From positions 1 to 41,436 of the forward strand of contig WLOE01000004.1 in assembly GCA_009699465.1 (NCBI GenBank): DNA of 41,436 bases. Reading direction: 5' to 3'. Shown here one piece after another: positions 18,086 to 26,406 of the stretch. Under the pieces are notes generated by a model. It saw nothing but the letters and a program-made list of their open reading frames with translations. It did not search any database and was not told the DNA's origin. Source of the stretch: Actinomycetota bacterium (GTDB lineage Bacteria; Actinomycetota; Actinomycetes; S36-B12). Position 1 is the first letter of the stretch. Each line of letters starts with the position of its first letter. Position numbers and translations under genes: made by a program.

Positions 18086-18448
18086 ATGTCACAGCTCAAT
18101 ATCCGTAAGGGCGATCTCGTCCAGGTAATTTCTGGTAAGGATCGCGGCGTCAAAGGTAAGGTCATCGACGTCTTTCCTGAAGCCCAACGTGTAATCGTCG
18201 AAGGCGTTAACCGCGTCAAGAAGCACACCAAGGTTGGTCAGAACGCCGGTGGCGCTCAGACTGGTGGCATCGTCACGGTTGAAGCTCCCATTCATGCCTC
18301 GAACGTCATGATCATCGATCCCGAAGACGGCCGCCCAACTCGCATTGGCTTCCGCAAGGAAACCGTTGAGAAGCGTCGTCCAGATGGCTCAACGTACGAA
18401 GCACAGCGCAGCATCCGTGTTTCGCGCCGCACAGGTAAGGACATCTGA
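18086..18448 (+). CDS. rplX: Ribosomal protein L24
   Basis: The protein has 120 residues. L24 is one of the two assembly initiator proteins of the 50S. The KOW motif is seen in [21 protein letters not shown], followed by [15 protein letters not shown] and the basic C-terminal part. It is a little longer than the 104-residue E. coli protein because of the C-terminal extension common in Gram-positive bacteria. Two bases separate it from each neighbouring gene. Confidence 0.97.
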   Translation: MSQLNIRKGDLVQVISGKDRGVKGKVIDVFPEAQRVIVEGVNRVKKHTKVGQNAGGAQTGGIVTVEAPIHASNVMIIDPEDGRPTRIGFRKETVEKRRPDGSTYEAQRSIRVSRRTGKDI

Positions 18449-18450
18449 GC

Positions 18451-19008
18451 ATGACTACTGCAACTTCACCTCGCTTGAAGGCTAAGTACCGCGCAGAAAT
18501 CGTTCCTGCATTGAAGAGCGAATTCGAGTTCGCAAACATCATGCAGGTCCCAGGGTTGGTCAAGATCGTGGTCAACATGGGTGTCGGCGAAGCTGCTCGC
18601 GACTCAAAGCTCATCGAAGGCGCTATCCGTGACCTCACCGAGATCACCGGCCAAAAGCCACAGGTCACCAAGGCACGTAAGTCCATCGCACAGTTCAAGT
18701 TGCGCGAAGGCCAGCCAATTGGTGCACACGTGACTCTTCGCGGCGATCGCATGTGGGAATTCCTGGATCGCTTGCTTTCGCTCGCGCTGCCTCGCATCCG
18801 TGACTTCCGCGGCCTGTCACCAAAGCATTTTGACGGCAACGGTAACTACACCTTCGGTCTCACCGAGCAGTCAATGTTCCATGAGATTGACCAAGACAAG
18901 ATCGATCGCACCCGTGGCATGGACATCACCCTTGTCACCACCGCGAAGACCGATGATGAAGGCCGCGCCTTGCTTCGCCTTCTCGGATTCCCTTTCAAGG
19001 AGGCCTGA
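18451..19008 (+). CDS. rplE: Ribosomal protein L5
   Basis: The protein has 185 residues. L5 carries 5S rRNA into the 50S together with L18 and contacts P-site t[39 protein letters not shown], and the C-terminal [20 protein letters not shown] are typical. The ATG at 18451 lies two bases after rplX, and rpsN follows after three bases. Confidence 0.98.
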   Translation: MTTATSPRLKAKYRAEIVPALKSEFEFANIMQVPGLVKIVVNMGVGEAARDSKLIEGAIRDLTEITGQKPQVTKARKSIAQFKLREGQPIGAHVTLRGDRMWEFLDRLLSLALPRIRDFRGLSPKHFDGNGNYTFGLTEQSMFHEIDQDKIDRTRGMDITLVTTAKTDDEGRALLRLLGFPFKEA

Positions 19009-19011
19009 GCC

Positions 19012-19197
19012 ATGGCGAAGAAAGCACTCATCAATAAGCAGCAAGGAAAGCCGAAGTTCAAAGTTCGCGCTTACACCCGTTGCAACAAGTGCGGCCGTCC
19101 GCATTCTGTCTATCGCAAATTCGGCTTGTGCCGTATTTGTCTCCGTGAAATGGCACACGCTGGCGAACTGCCTGGTGTGACAAAGAGCAGCTGGTAA
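19012..19197 (+). CDS. rpsZ: Ribosomal protein S14, zinc (type Z) form
   Basis: The protein has 61 residues, the short form that carries a zinc ribbon with Cys24, Cys27, Cys40 and Cys43 ([20 protein letters not shown]). S14 sits in the 30S head next to S3 and S10. The long zinc-free paralogue that zinc-starved Actinomycetota induce is not in this window. It follows rplE by three bases and is separated from rpsH by 58 bases. Confidence 0.97.
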   Translation: MAKKALINKQQGKPKFKVRAYTRCNKCGRPHSVYRKFGLCRICLREMAHAGELPGVTKSSW

Positions 19198-19255
19198 ACC
19201 ACGACGCTGAAGGTCCTAACGGAAACCGCAGCGAGGAAGGCCTTAGGCCAATAAC

Positions 19256-19654
19256 ATGACAATGACTGACCCGATTGCAGACATGCTTGCGCGCTTGCGC
19301 AACGCAAACTCTGCCTATCACGACTCTGTGTCGATGCCTCACAGCAAGATCAAGCTGCACATTGCAGAAATCTTGAAGCGCGAGGGATACATCGCCGACT
19401 TCAGCGAAACCGACGAAACTGTTGGCAAAACGTTGACTCTCAATCTCAAGTACGGCCCTAGCCGTGAGCGTTCAATCGCTGGATTGCGTCGCGTTTCAAA
19501 GCCAGGTCTGCGCGTATACGCAAAGAGCACCGCATTGCCTCGCGTCCTTGGTGGCCTTGGCATTGCAATCCTGTCCACTTCTGGCGGTTTGCTTACCGAC
19601 CGTCAGGCTCAAAAGAAAGGCGTAGGTGGGGAAGTCCTCGCCTACGTCTGGTAG
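19256..19654 (+). CDS. rpsH: Ribosomal protein S8
   Basis: The protein has 132 residues. S8 binds helix 21 of 16S rRNA and in E. coli represses the spc genes by binding a similar site near rplE. The start [20 protein letters not shown] is the usual actinobacterial one (ATG at 19256; ATG at 19262 is possible). [20 protein letters not shown] and the terminal GGEVLAYVW are conserved. The 58-base region before it has no obvious S8-site mimic. Confidence 0.97.
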   Translation: MTMTDPIADMLARLRNANSAYHDSVSMPHSKIKLHIAEILKREGYIADFSETDETVGKTLTLNLKYGPSRERSIAGLRRVSKPGLRVYAKSTALPRVLGGLGIAILSTSGGLLTDRQAQKKGVGGEVLAYVW

Positions 19655-19664
19655 GGGGTATCTG

Positions 19665-20204
19665 ATGTCACGCATCGGTCGTCTCCCAATCACCGTTCCT
19701 GCAGGTGTAACTATCGACATCGCTGGTCAACACGTCACGGTCAAGGGTCCTAAGGGATCGTTGAGCATCGTTGTTGCAGAGCCAATCGTTGCCACTCTCT
19801 CTGATGGTGTGCTCACGGTTACTCGTCCAAATGACGAGCGTCGTTCACGTGCATTGCACGGCCTGAGCCGCACGTTGATCTCCAATATGGTGATTGGTGT
19901 AACCACAGGATTTGAAAAGTCACTTGAACTCGTTGGCACCGGTTACCGCGTGGCAGCAAAAGGCACTGACCTTGAGTTCCAGCTTGGCTTTAGCCACCCA
20001 GTAGTGGTTCCAGCACCTGAAGGCATTGCTTTCGTGGTGGAAAGCCCAGTGAAGTTGAAAATCGCGGGCATCGACAAGCAAAAGGTGGGCGAAGTTGCCG
20101 CCAACATCCGCAAGATTCGTCCACCAGAGCCTTACAAGGGCAAGGGTGTGCGGTACGAGGGTGAAGTCATCCGCCGCAAGGCTGGAAAGGCTGGTAAGAA
20201 GTGA
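19665..20204 (+). CDS. rplF: Ribosomal protein L6
   Basis: The protein has 179 residues from the ATG at 19665, chosen because [15 protein letters not shown] is the family start and GGGGG precedes it; the frame continues 13 codons upstream inside rpsH. L6 has two related halves and lies near the sarcin-ricin loop and factor-binding site. [19 protein letters not shown] and [18 protein letters not shown] are conserved. It overlaps rplR by four bases (GTGA). Confidence 0.97.
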   Translation: MSRIGRLPITVPAGVTIDIAGQHVTVKGPKGSLSIVVAEPIVATLSDGVLTVTRPNDERRSRALHGLSRTLISNMVIGVTTGFEKSLELVGTGYRVAAKGTDLEFQLGFSHPVVVPAPEGIAFVVESPVKLKIAGIDKQKVGEVAANIRKIRPPEPYKGKGVRYEGEVIRRKAGKAGKK

Positions 20205-20584
20205 GCAAGTACGGTGTCAAGCTTGGCAAGGGCAACAAAAATGTCATTGGCCGCAAGCGTCGCCACATCCGCGTACGCAAGAAGGTTTCAGGTACGGCCG
20301 AGCGTCCACGCTTGGTTGTCACCCGATCAGCACGCCACCTGGTGGCTCAGGTTGTCGACGACACCCAGGGTCTGACGTTGGCATCAGCCTCAACGATGGA
20401 AGCCGACCTTCGTGTCGACGCCGTCGACAAGAGCGCAAAGGCACGCAAGGTTGGCCAGCTGGTCGCCGATCGCGCCAAGAAGGCCGGAATCGAAGCGGTT
20501 GTGTTTGACCGCGGCGGTAACAAGTACCACGGTCGCGTGGCCGCTCTCGCTGAGGGCGCCCGCGAAGGTGGCCTGGACTTCTAA
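20201..20584 (+). CDS. rplR: Ribosomal protein L18
   Basis: The protein has 127 residues from a GTG at 20201 that overlaps the rplF stop. L18 binds 5S rRNA through its basic N-terminal region, here rich in Lys and Arg up to residue 45 ([19 protein letters not shown]). [20 protein letters not shown] near the end is a hallmark. The start choice fits both the overlap and the family N-terminus. Confidence 0.97.
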   Translation: MSKYGVKLGKGNKNVIGRKRRHIRVRKKVSGTAERPRLVVTRSARHLVAQVVDDTQGLTLASASTMEADLRVDAVDKSAKARKVGQLVADRAKKAGIEAVVFDRGGNKYHGRVAALAEGAREGGLDF

Positions 20585-20618
20585 GACGTATTCGGACAAG
20601 TAGGGAAGAGGAAACACC

Positions 20619-21212
20619 ATGGCAGCAAACCAGCGACGCGAAGGCGGAGCAGGCGAGCGCAAGGATCGCAAGGAGCGCACTCCTCGCGAAGAGAAGTCCG
20701 CATTCGTCGAGCGTGTGGTCGCGATTAATCGCGTGGCCAAGGTCGTAAAGGGCGGTCGTCGCTTTAGCTTTACCGCACTTGTGGTTGTCGGAGACGGCAA
20801 CGGCATGGTTGGCGTGGGCTACGGCAAGGCGAAGGAAGTTCCCGCAGCGATTGCAAAGGGAGTTGAAGAAGCAAAGAAGCATTTCTTCAAGGTTCCTCGC
20901 ATTCAAGGCACGATTCCTCACCCAATCACAGGTGAAGCAGCCGCAGGCGTAGTCATGCTGCGCCCAGCTGCTCCTGGTACCGGTGTTATTGCTGGTGGCC
21001 CAGTTCGCGCCGTGTTGGAATGCGCAGGAGTGCACGACATCCTGAGCAAGTCAATGGGATCAGACAACGCCATCAACATTGTGCATGCCACGATCGCAGC
21101 ATTGAAGGGCTTGGAATCTCCGGCTCAGGTTGCTGCTCGTCGCGGTTTGCCACTCGAAGATGTCGCACCAGCTCGTTTGCTGCGTGCAATGGCTGCAGGG
21201 ACGGAAAGCTAA
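20619..21212 (+). CDS. rpsE: Ribosomal protein S5
   Basis: The protein has 197 residues, longer than the 167 of E. coli owing to a charged N-terminal tail of about 28 residues (Arg/Glu/Lys-rich). S5 takes part in mRNA entry and decoding accuracy. [20 protein letters not shown] contains the loop altered in spectinomycin-resistant mutants and looks wild type. [16 protein letters not shown] is conserved. Its TAA shares bases with the rpmD ATG. Confidence 0.97.
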   Translation: MAANQRREGGAGERKDRKERTPREEKSAFVERVVAINRVAKVVKGGRRFSFTALVVVGDGNGMVGVGYGKAKEVPAAIAKGVEEAKKHFFKVPRIQGTIPHPITGEAAAGVVMLRPAAPGTGVIAGGPVRAVLECAGVHDILSKSMGSDNAINIVHATIAALKGLESPAQVAARRGLPLEDVAPARLLRAMAAGTES

Positions 21213-21394
21213 TGGCACGGTTAAAGGTGACTCAGAAGAAGTCAGAAATTGGTGGCACTTCAACCCAGCGCAACACGTTGCGGTCCTTGGGTTTGAAGCG
21301 CATCAATGACACTGTGGTCAAGGAAGACCGCCCAGAAATTCGCGGCATGGTGAACACCGTGCAGCATCTCGTCGTTGTTGAAGAGGTTGAGTAA
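21212..21394 (+). CDS. rpmD: Ribosomal protein L30
   Basis: This small 60-residue gene starts at the ATG at 21212, which overlaps the rpsE stop (TAATG). The frame is open further upstream inside rpsE, so a naive call would be too long. L30 is a peripheral 50S protein absent in some bacteria. [34 protein letters not shown] and [12 protein letters not shown] fit the family. rplO follows two bases after the stop. Confidence 0.96.
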   Translation: MARLKVTQKKSEIGGTSTQRNTLRSLGLKRINDTVVKEDRPEIRGMVNTVQHLVVVEEVE

Positions 21395-21396
21395 TC

Positions 21397-21837
21397 ATGG
21401 CACTCAAAGTCCATCACTTACGTCCAGCTCCGGGCGCTAAGACCGAGCGCACCCGCAAGGGTCGCGGTGAAGCCTCAAAGGGTAAAACCGCTGGTCGTGG
21501 CACCAAGGGCACCAAGGCCCGTTACCAGGTTCCTGCTCGCTTCGAAGGCGGCCAGATGCCATTGCATATGCGCCTTCCAAAGCTCAAGGGCTTCAAGAAC
21601 CCCAACAAGGTTGAGTTCCAGGTTGTCAACATTGCGATGTTGGTAAAGCTGTTCCCTGCCGGTGGAGATGTCACAGTTGACGACCTGGTAGCCAAGGGTG
21701 CAGTCCGCAAGGGCCATCCGGTTAAGGTTCTGGGACAAGGCGATATTGCAGTAGCCATCAAGGTCAGCGCAGATGCGTTTTCCTCCGTTGCGCGCGACAA
21801 GATCGTCGCCGCAGGTGGGACCGTCACCGAAAGCTAA
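21397..21837 (+). CDS. rplO: Ribosomal protein L15
   Basis: The protein has 146 residues. L15 is a late-assembly 50S protein with a long unstructured basic N-terminus, here containing [39 protein letters not shown] and the C-terminal alpha/beta domain follow. The next gene, secY, starts 12 bases downstream behind a good GGAGG, as in most spc operons. Confidence 0.97.
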   Translation: MALKVHHLRPAPGAKTERTRKGRGEASKGKTAGRGTKGTKARYQVPARFEGGQMPLHMRLPKLKGFKNPNKVEFQVVNIAMLVKLFPAGGDVTVDDLVAKGAVRKGHPVKVLGQGDIAVAIKVSADAFSSVARDKIVAAGGTVTES

Positions 21838-21849
21838 GCAGGAGGCACA

Positions 21850-23148
21850 GTGCACATCAGTGCGTTCGGGGCTGCCCTGCGTACACCGGATCTTCGAGCG
21901 AAGATCCTGTTCACCCTTGGTCTTCTCGCGATCTATCGTCTTGGCTCGGTTGTACCGACGCCCGGCGTTGATTACTCGGCTGTTCAGCGTTGTATTGACG
22001 TCGTTCAGGGGAACTCGGTTTACGCACTGATTAACCTTTTCAGTGGTGGCGCGTTGCTGCAACTGTCTATTTTTGCGCTCGGCATCATGCCGTACATCAC
22101 CGCAAGCATCATTGTTCAGTTGATGACCGTAGTGATTCCGCGTCTTGAATCCTTGAAAAAAGAGGGTCAAGCGGGTCAAGCAAAGATCACGCAGTACACG
22201 CGCTATCTGACGATTGCTCTTGCTGTGTTGCAGTCAACTGCGATCCTTTCGTTGGCTCGCACGCCTGGAGCGCTTTTTAGTGGCTGCAATGAAAACATTG
22301 TTCCCAATCAAGGCATTTGGATCATCTTGGTCATGGTGCTTGCAATGACTGCTGGCACCGCAGTGATCATGTGGTTCGGAGAACTCATTACCGAACGAGG
22401 AATCGGCAACGGAATGTCGATTTTGATTTTCACCTCGATCATCGCCACTGTGCCTTCCCAGTTCGCTTCCGTATGGGGTGCGAAGGGTGCGTTTACCTTC
22501 GCAATCACCTTGGGCATCGGTGTCCTGGTGATGGCGCTCGTGGTATTCGTCGAGCAAGCTCAGCGAAGAATTCCAGTGCAGTATGCAAAGCGCATGGTTG
22601 GCCGAAAGATGTATGGAGGAACCTCGACCTATATTCCGTTGAAGGTCAACATGGCTGGTGTTATTCCGGTTATTTTCGCCTCGTCACTGCTCTTTATTCC
22701 AACGCTCTTTGTTCAGCTCACCGGTAGCACCGCAGGTTGGGCGCAGTGGGTTCAACAGAATTTTGGTAGCGGTAGCGGCTCGATTTATTTGCTGACCTAC
22801 TTCTTGCTCATCGTTTTCTTCTGCTACTTCTACGTTTCCATCACCTTCAACCCTGTTGAAGTTGCTGACGACATGAAGAGGTACGGCGGCTTCATTCCAG
22901 GCATTCGCGCCGGCAAGCCAACAGCTGACTATTTGGATTACGTGTTGACTCGCCTGACCGCGCCAGGATCTATGTACCTGGGCATCATCGCGGTGCTTCC
23001 AGTGTTCGCCTTTGGTTATCTGGGTGTCTCCAGCCAGTTCATCTTCGGCGGTACCAGCCTGCTGATCATGGTGGGTGTTGGTTTGGACACGGTGAAGCAG
23101 ATCGAGGCTCAGCTTCAGCAACGTAATTACGAAGGTTTCCTTCGCTAG
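21850..23148 (+). CDS. secY: Preprotein translocase subunit SecY
   Basis: The protein has 432 residues and about ten transmembrane helices. SecY forms the protein-conducting channel with SecE and SecG. The start is GTG at 21850 after AGGAGG. RIYRLGSVVPTPGVDY-like N-terminal segments, ALGIMPYITASIIVQL (plug region follows helix one), TERGIGNGMSILIF, YAKRMVGRKMYGG with the cytosolic SecA and ribosome-binding loop, and PGIRAGKPTADYLDYVLTRL are all characteristic. It begins the secY-adk-map run. Confidence 0.98.
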   Translation: MHISAFGAALRTPDLRAKILFTLGLLAIYRLGSVVPTPGVDYSAVQRCIDVVQGNSVYALINLFSGGALLQLSIFALGIMPYITASIIVQLMTVVIPRLESLKKEGQAGQAKITQYTRYLTIALAVLQSTAILSLARTPGALFSGCNENIVPNQGIWIILVMVLAMTAGTAVIMWFGELITERGIGNGMSILIFTSIIATVPSQFASVWGAKGAFTFAITLGIGVLVMALVVFVEQAQRRIPVQYAKRMVGRKMYGGTSTYIPLKVNMAGVIPVIFASSLLFIPTLFVQLTGSTAGWAQWVQQNFGSGSGSIYLLTYFLLIVFFCYFYVSITFNPVEVADDMKRYGGFIPGIRAGKPTADYLDYVLTRLTAPGSMYLGIIAVLPVFAFGYLGVSSQFIFGGTSLLIMVGVGLDTVKQIEAQLQQRNYEGFLR

Positions 23149-23160
23149 GAGTTATGCAAA

Positions 23161-23724
23161 ATGCGTTTAGTGATCATGGGCCCACCAGGGGCTGGTAAAG
23201 GAACTCAAGCAGATGGGCTTGCAACTCGCCTTGGGATCCCACACATTTCTACCGGCGATATTTTTCGTGCCAATGTCACGCAAGGCACGCCGCTGGGCAT
23301 CGAAGCCAAGCGTTACATGGATGCCGGCGAATACGTTCCTGATGGTGTCACCAATGCAATGGTGCGCGACCGCCTTAGTCAAGATGATTGCCGTCCAGGG
23401 TTTCTTCTTGATGGGTATCCACGCACCCTTGAGCAGGTTGGCGAACTCGATGAAATGTTGAAATCCGATGGCCTTGCGGTTGATCGTGCAGTTGAACTCA
23501 CCGTTGTTGTCGACGAAGTCGTAACTCGATTATTGAAGCGTGCCCAAGAGCAAGGTCGTGCCGATGACACTGAAGACGTCATCCGTCGCCGACTTGAGGT
23601 GTACGCAGAGCAAACCGCGCCTCTGACTGCTGTGTATGAATCTCGCGGCATCTTGGTACGCGTTGATGGCATGGGTACCGTCGACGAAGTTACTGCTCGC
23701 CTTCTTATTGCACTTGGCGCATAA
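23161..23724 (+). CDS. adk: Adenylate kinase (short-lid form)
   Basis: The protein has 187 residues and interconverts ATP plus AMP with two ADP. The P-loop GPPGAGKGT (residues 7-15), AMP-binding HISTGDIFR, and LLDGYPRTLEQ are present. The lid between about residues 125 and 135 is short and lacks zinc cysteines, the form common in Actinomycetota. ATG at 23161 lies 12 bases after secY behind AGGAG. The gap to map is five bases. Confidence 0.97.
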   Translation: MRLVIMGPPGAGKGTQADGLATRLGIPHISTGDIFRANVTQGTPLGIEAKRYMDAGEYVPDGVTNAMVRDRLSQDDCRPGFLLDGYPRTLEQVGELDEMLKSDGLAVDRAVELTVVVDEVVTRLLKRAQEQGRADDTEDVIRRRLEVYAEQTAPLTAVYESRGILVRVDGMGTVDEVTARLLIALGA

Positions 23725-23729
23725 CGCTC

Positions 23730-24515
23730 GTGGTGTTTCACAAGAAGGAAAAAATCCAGCTCAAAACTCCTGAGCAGATTTTGCTGATGCGTGTTGCAGG
23801 TCTTGTGGTGGCCAATGCGTTGCAGGCCGTTGAAGCAGCGGTTGCACCTGGCGTTACGACGAAAGAACTTGACGCGATTGCGCATGAGGTGATCCGTTCA
23901 TCAAATGCCACGCCTTCGTTCTTGGGCTACCACGGTTACCCCGCGGCTATTTGCTCCTCAATAAATGAAGAAGTAGTGCATGGCATTCCAAGTGATCGTC
24001 AACTCCTTGACGGAGACATTATTTCCATTGACTGTGGCGCAATTGTGAATGGTTGGCATGGCGATGCGGCGATCAGTGTGATGGCCGGCAATGCAAAAGC
24101 AGATGTGCTGAAACTGTCAAAAGTTACTGAGCAGTCTTTGTGGGCAGGTCTTGGTCAGGCACGCGCCGGAAACCGCCTGTCTGACATTGGTCATGCCGTA
24201 GAAACAACAGTGAGAGCTGCTGGTTCGTATGGCATTCTCGAAGATTACGTCGGACACGGCATCGGCACTTCCATGCACATGCAGCCGCCAATTCCTAACT
24301 ACGGCACCGCAGGTCGTGGTCCAGTGCTCAAGGTTGGCATGGTGTTAGCTATTGAACCAATGGTCACCATTGGTTCCCCAGAGGTTGAAGTGCTCAAGGA
24401 TGGCTGGACAGTCGTTACCGAAGATCGTTCATGGGCATCCCATTGGGAACACACCGTTGCAATCACCGAAGAAGGTCCGTGGGTGCTCACCGCACTTGAT
24501 GAAATTCGTCTCTAG
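23730..24515 (+). CDS. map: Methionine aminopeptidase type I
   Basis: The protein has 261 residues and removes the initiator Met from nascent proteins. The five metal ligands are in place: Asp101, Asp112, His176, Glu209 and Glu240, with His84 at the active site (HGIP). GHGIGTSMHMQPPIPNY and LAIEPMVTIG are classic. There is no N-terminal zinc-finger or SH3-binding extension. The start is GTG at 23730 or, one codon later, GTG at 23733. Its place after adk is standard. Confidence 0.97.
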   Translation: MVFHKKEKIQLKTPEQILLMRVAGLVVANALQAVEAAVAPGVTTKELDAIAHEVIRSSNATPSFLGYHGYPAAICSSINEEVVHGIPSDRQLLDGDIISIDCGAIVNGWHGDAAISVMAGNAKADVLKLSKVTEQSLWAGLGQARAGNRLSDIGHAVETTVRAAGSYGILEDYVGHGIGTSMHMQPPIPNYGTAGRGPVLKVGMVLAIEPMVTIGSPEVEVLKDGWTVVTEDRSWASHWEHTVAITEEGPWVLTALDEIRL

Positions 24516-24532
24516 AAAGGTCTGGTCAATCC

Positions 24533-25027
24533 ATGAAGAAAGTTCTCGCATCAGTCTTAACTGTGTTCGCAGTTGTTGTTGCTGCACCAGCACAGGCCGC
24601 ACCCGCCGCTCAAGAGGTTGTGCTCGTTACAACACTGACAAGTGTTGGCACCAGCCTGAACACCATCGGCAACGTGAAGTACGGATGGAATGACCTTAAG
24701 GGTGTTGCCAATTGGGGTAAAGAATCAGTATCTATTCGGCTCCAAGGTGATGTCGCGTACAAGAATGACAGTGGGCCGTTCAATGGTTACTTCACCATCA
24801 CGAAGGCCGATGAAACACAACTTGCCTTCCACGTAGATGGTCAGGCATTACCAGTGCCAGTGAGTGGTGGAATCAGGACCAATTTCCGCGGAGTGATGAA
24901 CTTCTTGCAGGGTTCAGGTGCCTATTCGAATGCGCAATCAACCGGGACGATGATTGGTGCGCGCGAAGCTGCAATTGGCAGCCCAGTGAAAATGACGTTG
25001 CGCTTCACGGTTGTACCGCGCGTATAA
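24533..25027 (+). CDS. Secreted protein, possible AOC-barrel-like fold
   Basis: The protein has 164 residues. A clear Sec signal peptide (KKVLASVLTVFAVVVAAP with an AQA-AP cleavage site near residue 24) starts it. The mature part alternates short strands (SIRLQGDVAY, GYFTITKADE, LAFHVDG) and ends with FLQGSGAYSNAQSTGTMIGA and a KMTLRFTVVP strand. This resembles the repeating-strand and sandwich ending seen in secreted dirigent or allene-oxide-cyclase-like barrels, but I do not recognise a named family. AAAGG precedes the ATG at 24533, 17 bases after map, so it is probably read from the map transcript. Two terminators follow. Confidence 0.7.
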   Translation: MKKVLASVLTVFAVVVAAPAQAAPAAQEVVLVTTLTSVGTSLNTIGNVKYGWNDLKGVANWGKESVSIRLQGDVAYKNDSGPFNGYFTITKADETQLAFHVDGQALPVPVSGGIRTNFRGVMNFLQGSGAYSNAQSTGTMIGAREAAIGSPVKMTLRFTVVPRV

Positions 25028-25044
25028 TTAGGTCATTCATTTAT

Positions 25045-25089
25045 TGATCCCTAGGTGGTCACAAGTTGAACACCTAGGGATCACTTTTT
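25045..25089 (+). terminator. Intrinsic terminator 1 after the secreted-protein gene
   Basis: TGATCCCTAGGTG (25045-25057) and CACCTAGGGATCA (25071-25083) form a perfect 13-bp stem around a 13-base loop, followed by CTTTTTA. This should end the S10/spc transcript. Confidence 0.85.
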
Positions 25090-25109
25090 ATCTTCAACTG
25101 TTTAGCAAC

Positions 25110-25154
25110 AAGGATGGCGGGGCTGGAAATATCCAGCCCCGTCATCCTTCTTTT
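25110..25154 (+). terminator. Intrinsic terminator 2
   Basis: AAGGATGGCGGGGCTGG (25110-25126) pairs with CCAGCCCCGTCATCCTT (25133-25149) through 17 bp including one G-U pair, with the six-base loop AAATAT and then CTTTT. It backs up the terminator 20 bases upstream. Confidence 0.85.
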
Positions 25155-25260
25155 CGGGCAAGAAGGTTGGCCCCTAGAGACCAGTTCGTTACTTCGAGAG
25201 TGAACCAAGCCAAACGGTGTCCTGGCTTGTCAGCCCCGATGCCTGGATAAACCAAGGGGA

Positions 25261-25302
25261 CCGAAGATTAAAGTAAAAGACCGACAGTTCACTTTAATTC
25301 GG
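25261..25302. repeat. Interrupted palindrome upstream of the infA promoter
   Basis: CCGAAGATTAAAGT (25261-25274) is nearly the reverse complement of ACTTTAATTCGG (25291-25302). ATTAAAGT/ACTTTAAT and CCGA/TCGG pair, with an AG bulge. It ends 15 bases before the -35 hexamer, an apt position for a regulator site. Confidence 0.4.
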
Positions 25303-25316
25303 ACAAATCACCCCGA

Positions 25317-25346
25317 TTGGACGTTGAGAACTTCGCCCCCTAGACT
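25317..25346 (+). promoter_or_regulatory. Promoter of the infA-rpmJ-alpha unit
   Basis: TTGGAC (25317-25322) and TAGACT (25341-25346) are 18 bases apart, matching the layout of the rpsL promoter in this window. The start would be near 25353, leaving a leader of about 105 nt before infA. Confidence 0.55.
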
Positions 25347-25457
25347 TTGCAGGCTGTCGTTGGCTTCCCCAACTACCTGCCACCAATTATTGGTGGACGA
25401 CGTATGTCCGGGGTAGGCAATGAAAGCACCCACCACAACGAAGGACGATGCACAAGC

Positions 25458-25679
25458 ATGGGTAAAAAAGACGGAGCGATCGAGCTTGAGGGCACGATCA
25501 TGGAGTCTTTGCCTAATGCCATGTTTCGCGTGGAGTTGGACAACGGTCACAAAGTTCTTGCGCATATCAGCGGCAAGATGCGAATGCACTACATCCGCAT
25601 CCTGCCTGATGACCGCGTAGTTGTTGAACTTTCTCCGTATGACCTCACCCGCGGCCGCATCGTCTATCGCTACAAATAA
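25458..25679 (+). CDS. infA: Translation initiation factor IF-1
   Basis: The protein has 73 residues from the ATG at 25458. The frame is open 37 codons further up, but [20 protein letters not shown] is the family start and AAGGA at 25440-25444 gives a usable, if distant, ribosome site. IF-1 is an OB-fold protein that occupies the A site during initiation. [20 protein letters not shown] and [11 protein letters not shown] are conserved. rpmJ follows 24 bases later. Confidence 0.97.
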   Translation: MGKKDGAIELEGTIMESLPNAMFRVELDNGHKVLAHISGKMRMHYIRILPDDRVVVELSPYDLTRGRIVYRYK

Positions 25680-25703
25680 CCACACGAGGACTGGCAAAAC
25701 ATC

Positions 25704-25817
25704 ATGAAGGTGAACCCAAGCGTCAAGCCGATCTGCGATAAGTGCAAGGTCATTCGTCGCCATGGCCGCGTCATGGTGATCTGCGAGAACACTCGCCACA
25801 AGCAGCGTCAGGGCTAA
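25704..25817 (+). CDS. rpmJ: Ribosomal protein L36, zinc form
   Basis: This gene encodes only 37 residues, from ATG at 25704 to TAA at 25815-25817. L36 is the smallest 50S protein and stabilises 23S rRNA near the GTPase region. The zinc site is complete: Cys11, Cys14, Cys27 and His32 ([22 protein letters not shown] in outline). ACGAGGA precedes it. A 172-base structured stretch separates it from rpsM. Confidence 0.97.
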   Translation: MKVNPSVKPICDKCKVIRRHGRVMVICENTRHKQRQG

Positions 25818-25989
25818 TACCTGACGAGGGTCAATGCGGGGAGAAATCCCGTACGACCTCAACTGTGAAGTACCCGACCCCCAGGTAACTGGGACGACAC
25901 CTTGAGCCACGGGGCTCAAGACCTGATCTGACGGTCAGGGCTGGTACTTCAATCGAAACCCCGTGCATGAGAAGAAGAGAGAACGTCAC
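25818..25989 (+). ncRNA. Candidate structured leader RNA of rpsM
   Basis: A 9-bp closing helix, TGAAGTACC (25866-25874) with GGTACTTCA (25943-25951), encloses three hairpins. These are CCCAG-GTAA-CTGGG (25880-25893, a GNRA tetraloop), CTTGAGCC-ACGG-GGCTCAAG (25901-25920) and CCTGA with TCAGG (25922-25939). A fourth hairpin, CGGG with CCCG (25837-25851) inside an outer GAGG...CCTC stem (25826-25860), lies in front. This resembles a four-way junction. No protein frame explains it and no U-run ends it. I infer an r-protein-binding autoregulatory leader for the alpha genes, possibly for S4 or S13; pairing was traced by eye. Confidence 0.6.
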
Positions 25990-26367
25990 ATGGCACGTCT
26001 TGTTGGTGTCGATCTGCCGCGCGAAAAGCGCATGGCAATCGCACTCACCTATATCTATGGCATCGGCCGCTCACAGGCTTCCGCCGCCCTCACCGCCACG
26101 GGCATTGATCCAGAAATGAAGTCCAAGGACCTCACCGACGATCAGACACTTGCTCTGCGCGATTGGATCGATCAAAACCTCAAGGTAGAAGGCGATCTTC
26201 GCCGTGAGGTTGCAGCTGATATTCGCCGCAAGGTGGAAATCGGTTGCTATCAGGGTCTTCGCCACCGTAAGGGCCTTCCGGTCCGCGGTCAGCGCACCCA
26301 TACCAACGCGCGTACTCGTAAGGGTCCTCGTAAGACCGTCGCTGGCAAGAAGAAGGCCGCGAAGTAA
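25990..26367 (+). CDS. rpsM: Ribosomal protein S13
   Basis: The protein has 125 residues from the ATG at 25990 (the frame reaches back to GTG 25963, nine codons earlier, but [15 protein letters not shown] is the family start). S13 sits at the top of the 30S head and contacts the 50S and P-site tRNA through its C-terminal tail. [32 protein letters not shown] and the Lys-rich end are conserved. AGAGAG precedes it. Confidence 0.97.
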   Translation: MARLVGVDLPREKRMAIALTYIYGIGRSQASAALTATGIDPEMKSKDLTDDQTLALRDWIDQNLKVEGDLRREVAADIRRKVEIGCYQGLRHRKGLPVRGQRTHTNARTRKGPRKTVAGKKKAAK

Positions 26368-26406
26368 TTCGCTGGTCTCAACCGGACTTCTAGGAGATAC
26401 ATACAC

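Larger units (their letters stand above)
25028..25457 (+). other. 430-base intergenic region between the spc and infA-alpha units
   Basis: It holds two terminators (25045-25089 and 25110-25154), a minor 7-bp hairpin (25206-25229), an interrupted palindrome (25261-25302), a promoter (25317-25346) and the infA leader. A 68-codon frame at 25044-25250 is rejected because both terminators lie inside it. No tRNA cloverleaf or small gene is seen. Confidence 0.7.

Noticed and set aside
19198-19255. S8 autoregulatory site before rpsH
   Set aside because: Only a 4-bp GGCC-TTA-GGCC stem is seen; no mimic of the S8 site on 16S rRNA can be drawn.
20319-21035. Antisense frame of 238 codons over rplR and rpsE
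   Set aside because: It mirrors highly biased ribosomal codons, has His/Cys/Arg-rich nonsense composition and no start signal.
21475-22179. Antisense frame of 234 codons over rplO and secY
   Set aside because: It is a shadow of two well-defined genes with no recognisable motif.
25044-25250. Possible 68-codon gene after the secreted-protein gene
   Set aside because: Two strong terminators lie inside it, and the frame has no SD and no sensible composition.
25155-25260. tRNA or small RNA gene in the infA upstream gap
   Set aside because: No cloverleaf arms or TTCGA-type T loop in the right register; only a 7-bp hairpin at 25206-25229.
25347-25457. N-terminal extension of IF-1 from TTG 25347
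   Set aside because: IF-1 is normally 72-73 residues, and the extension would begin at the base right after the -10 hexamer.
25308-25919. Long antisense frame of 203 codons over infA and rpmJ
   Set aside because: It is antisense to two certain genes and the structured rpsM leader, has no family resemblance, and shows a composition expected of a shadow frame.
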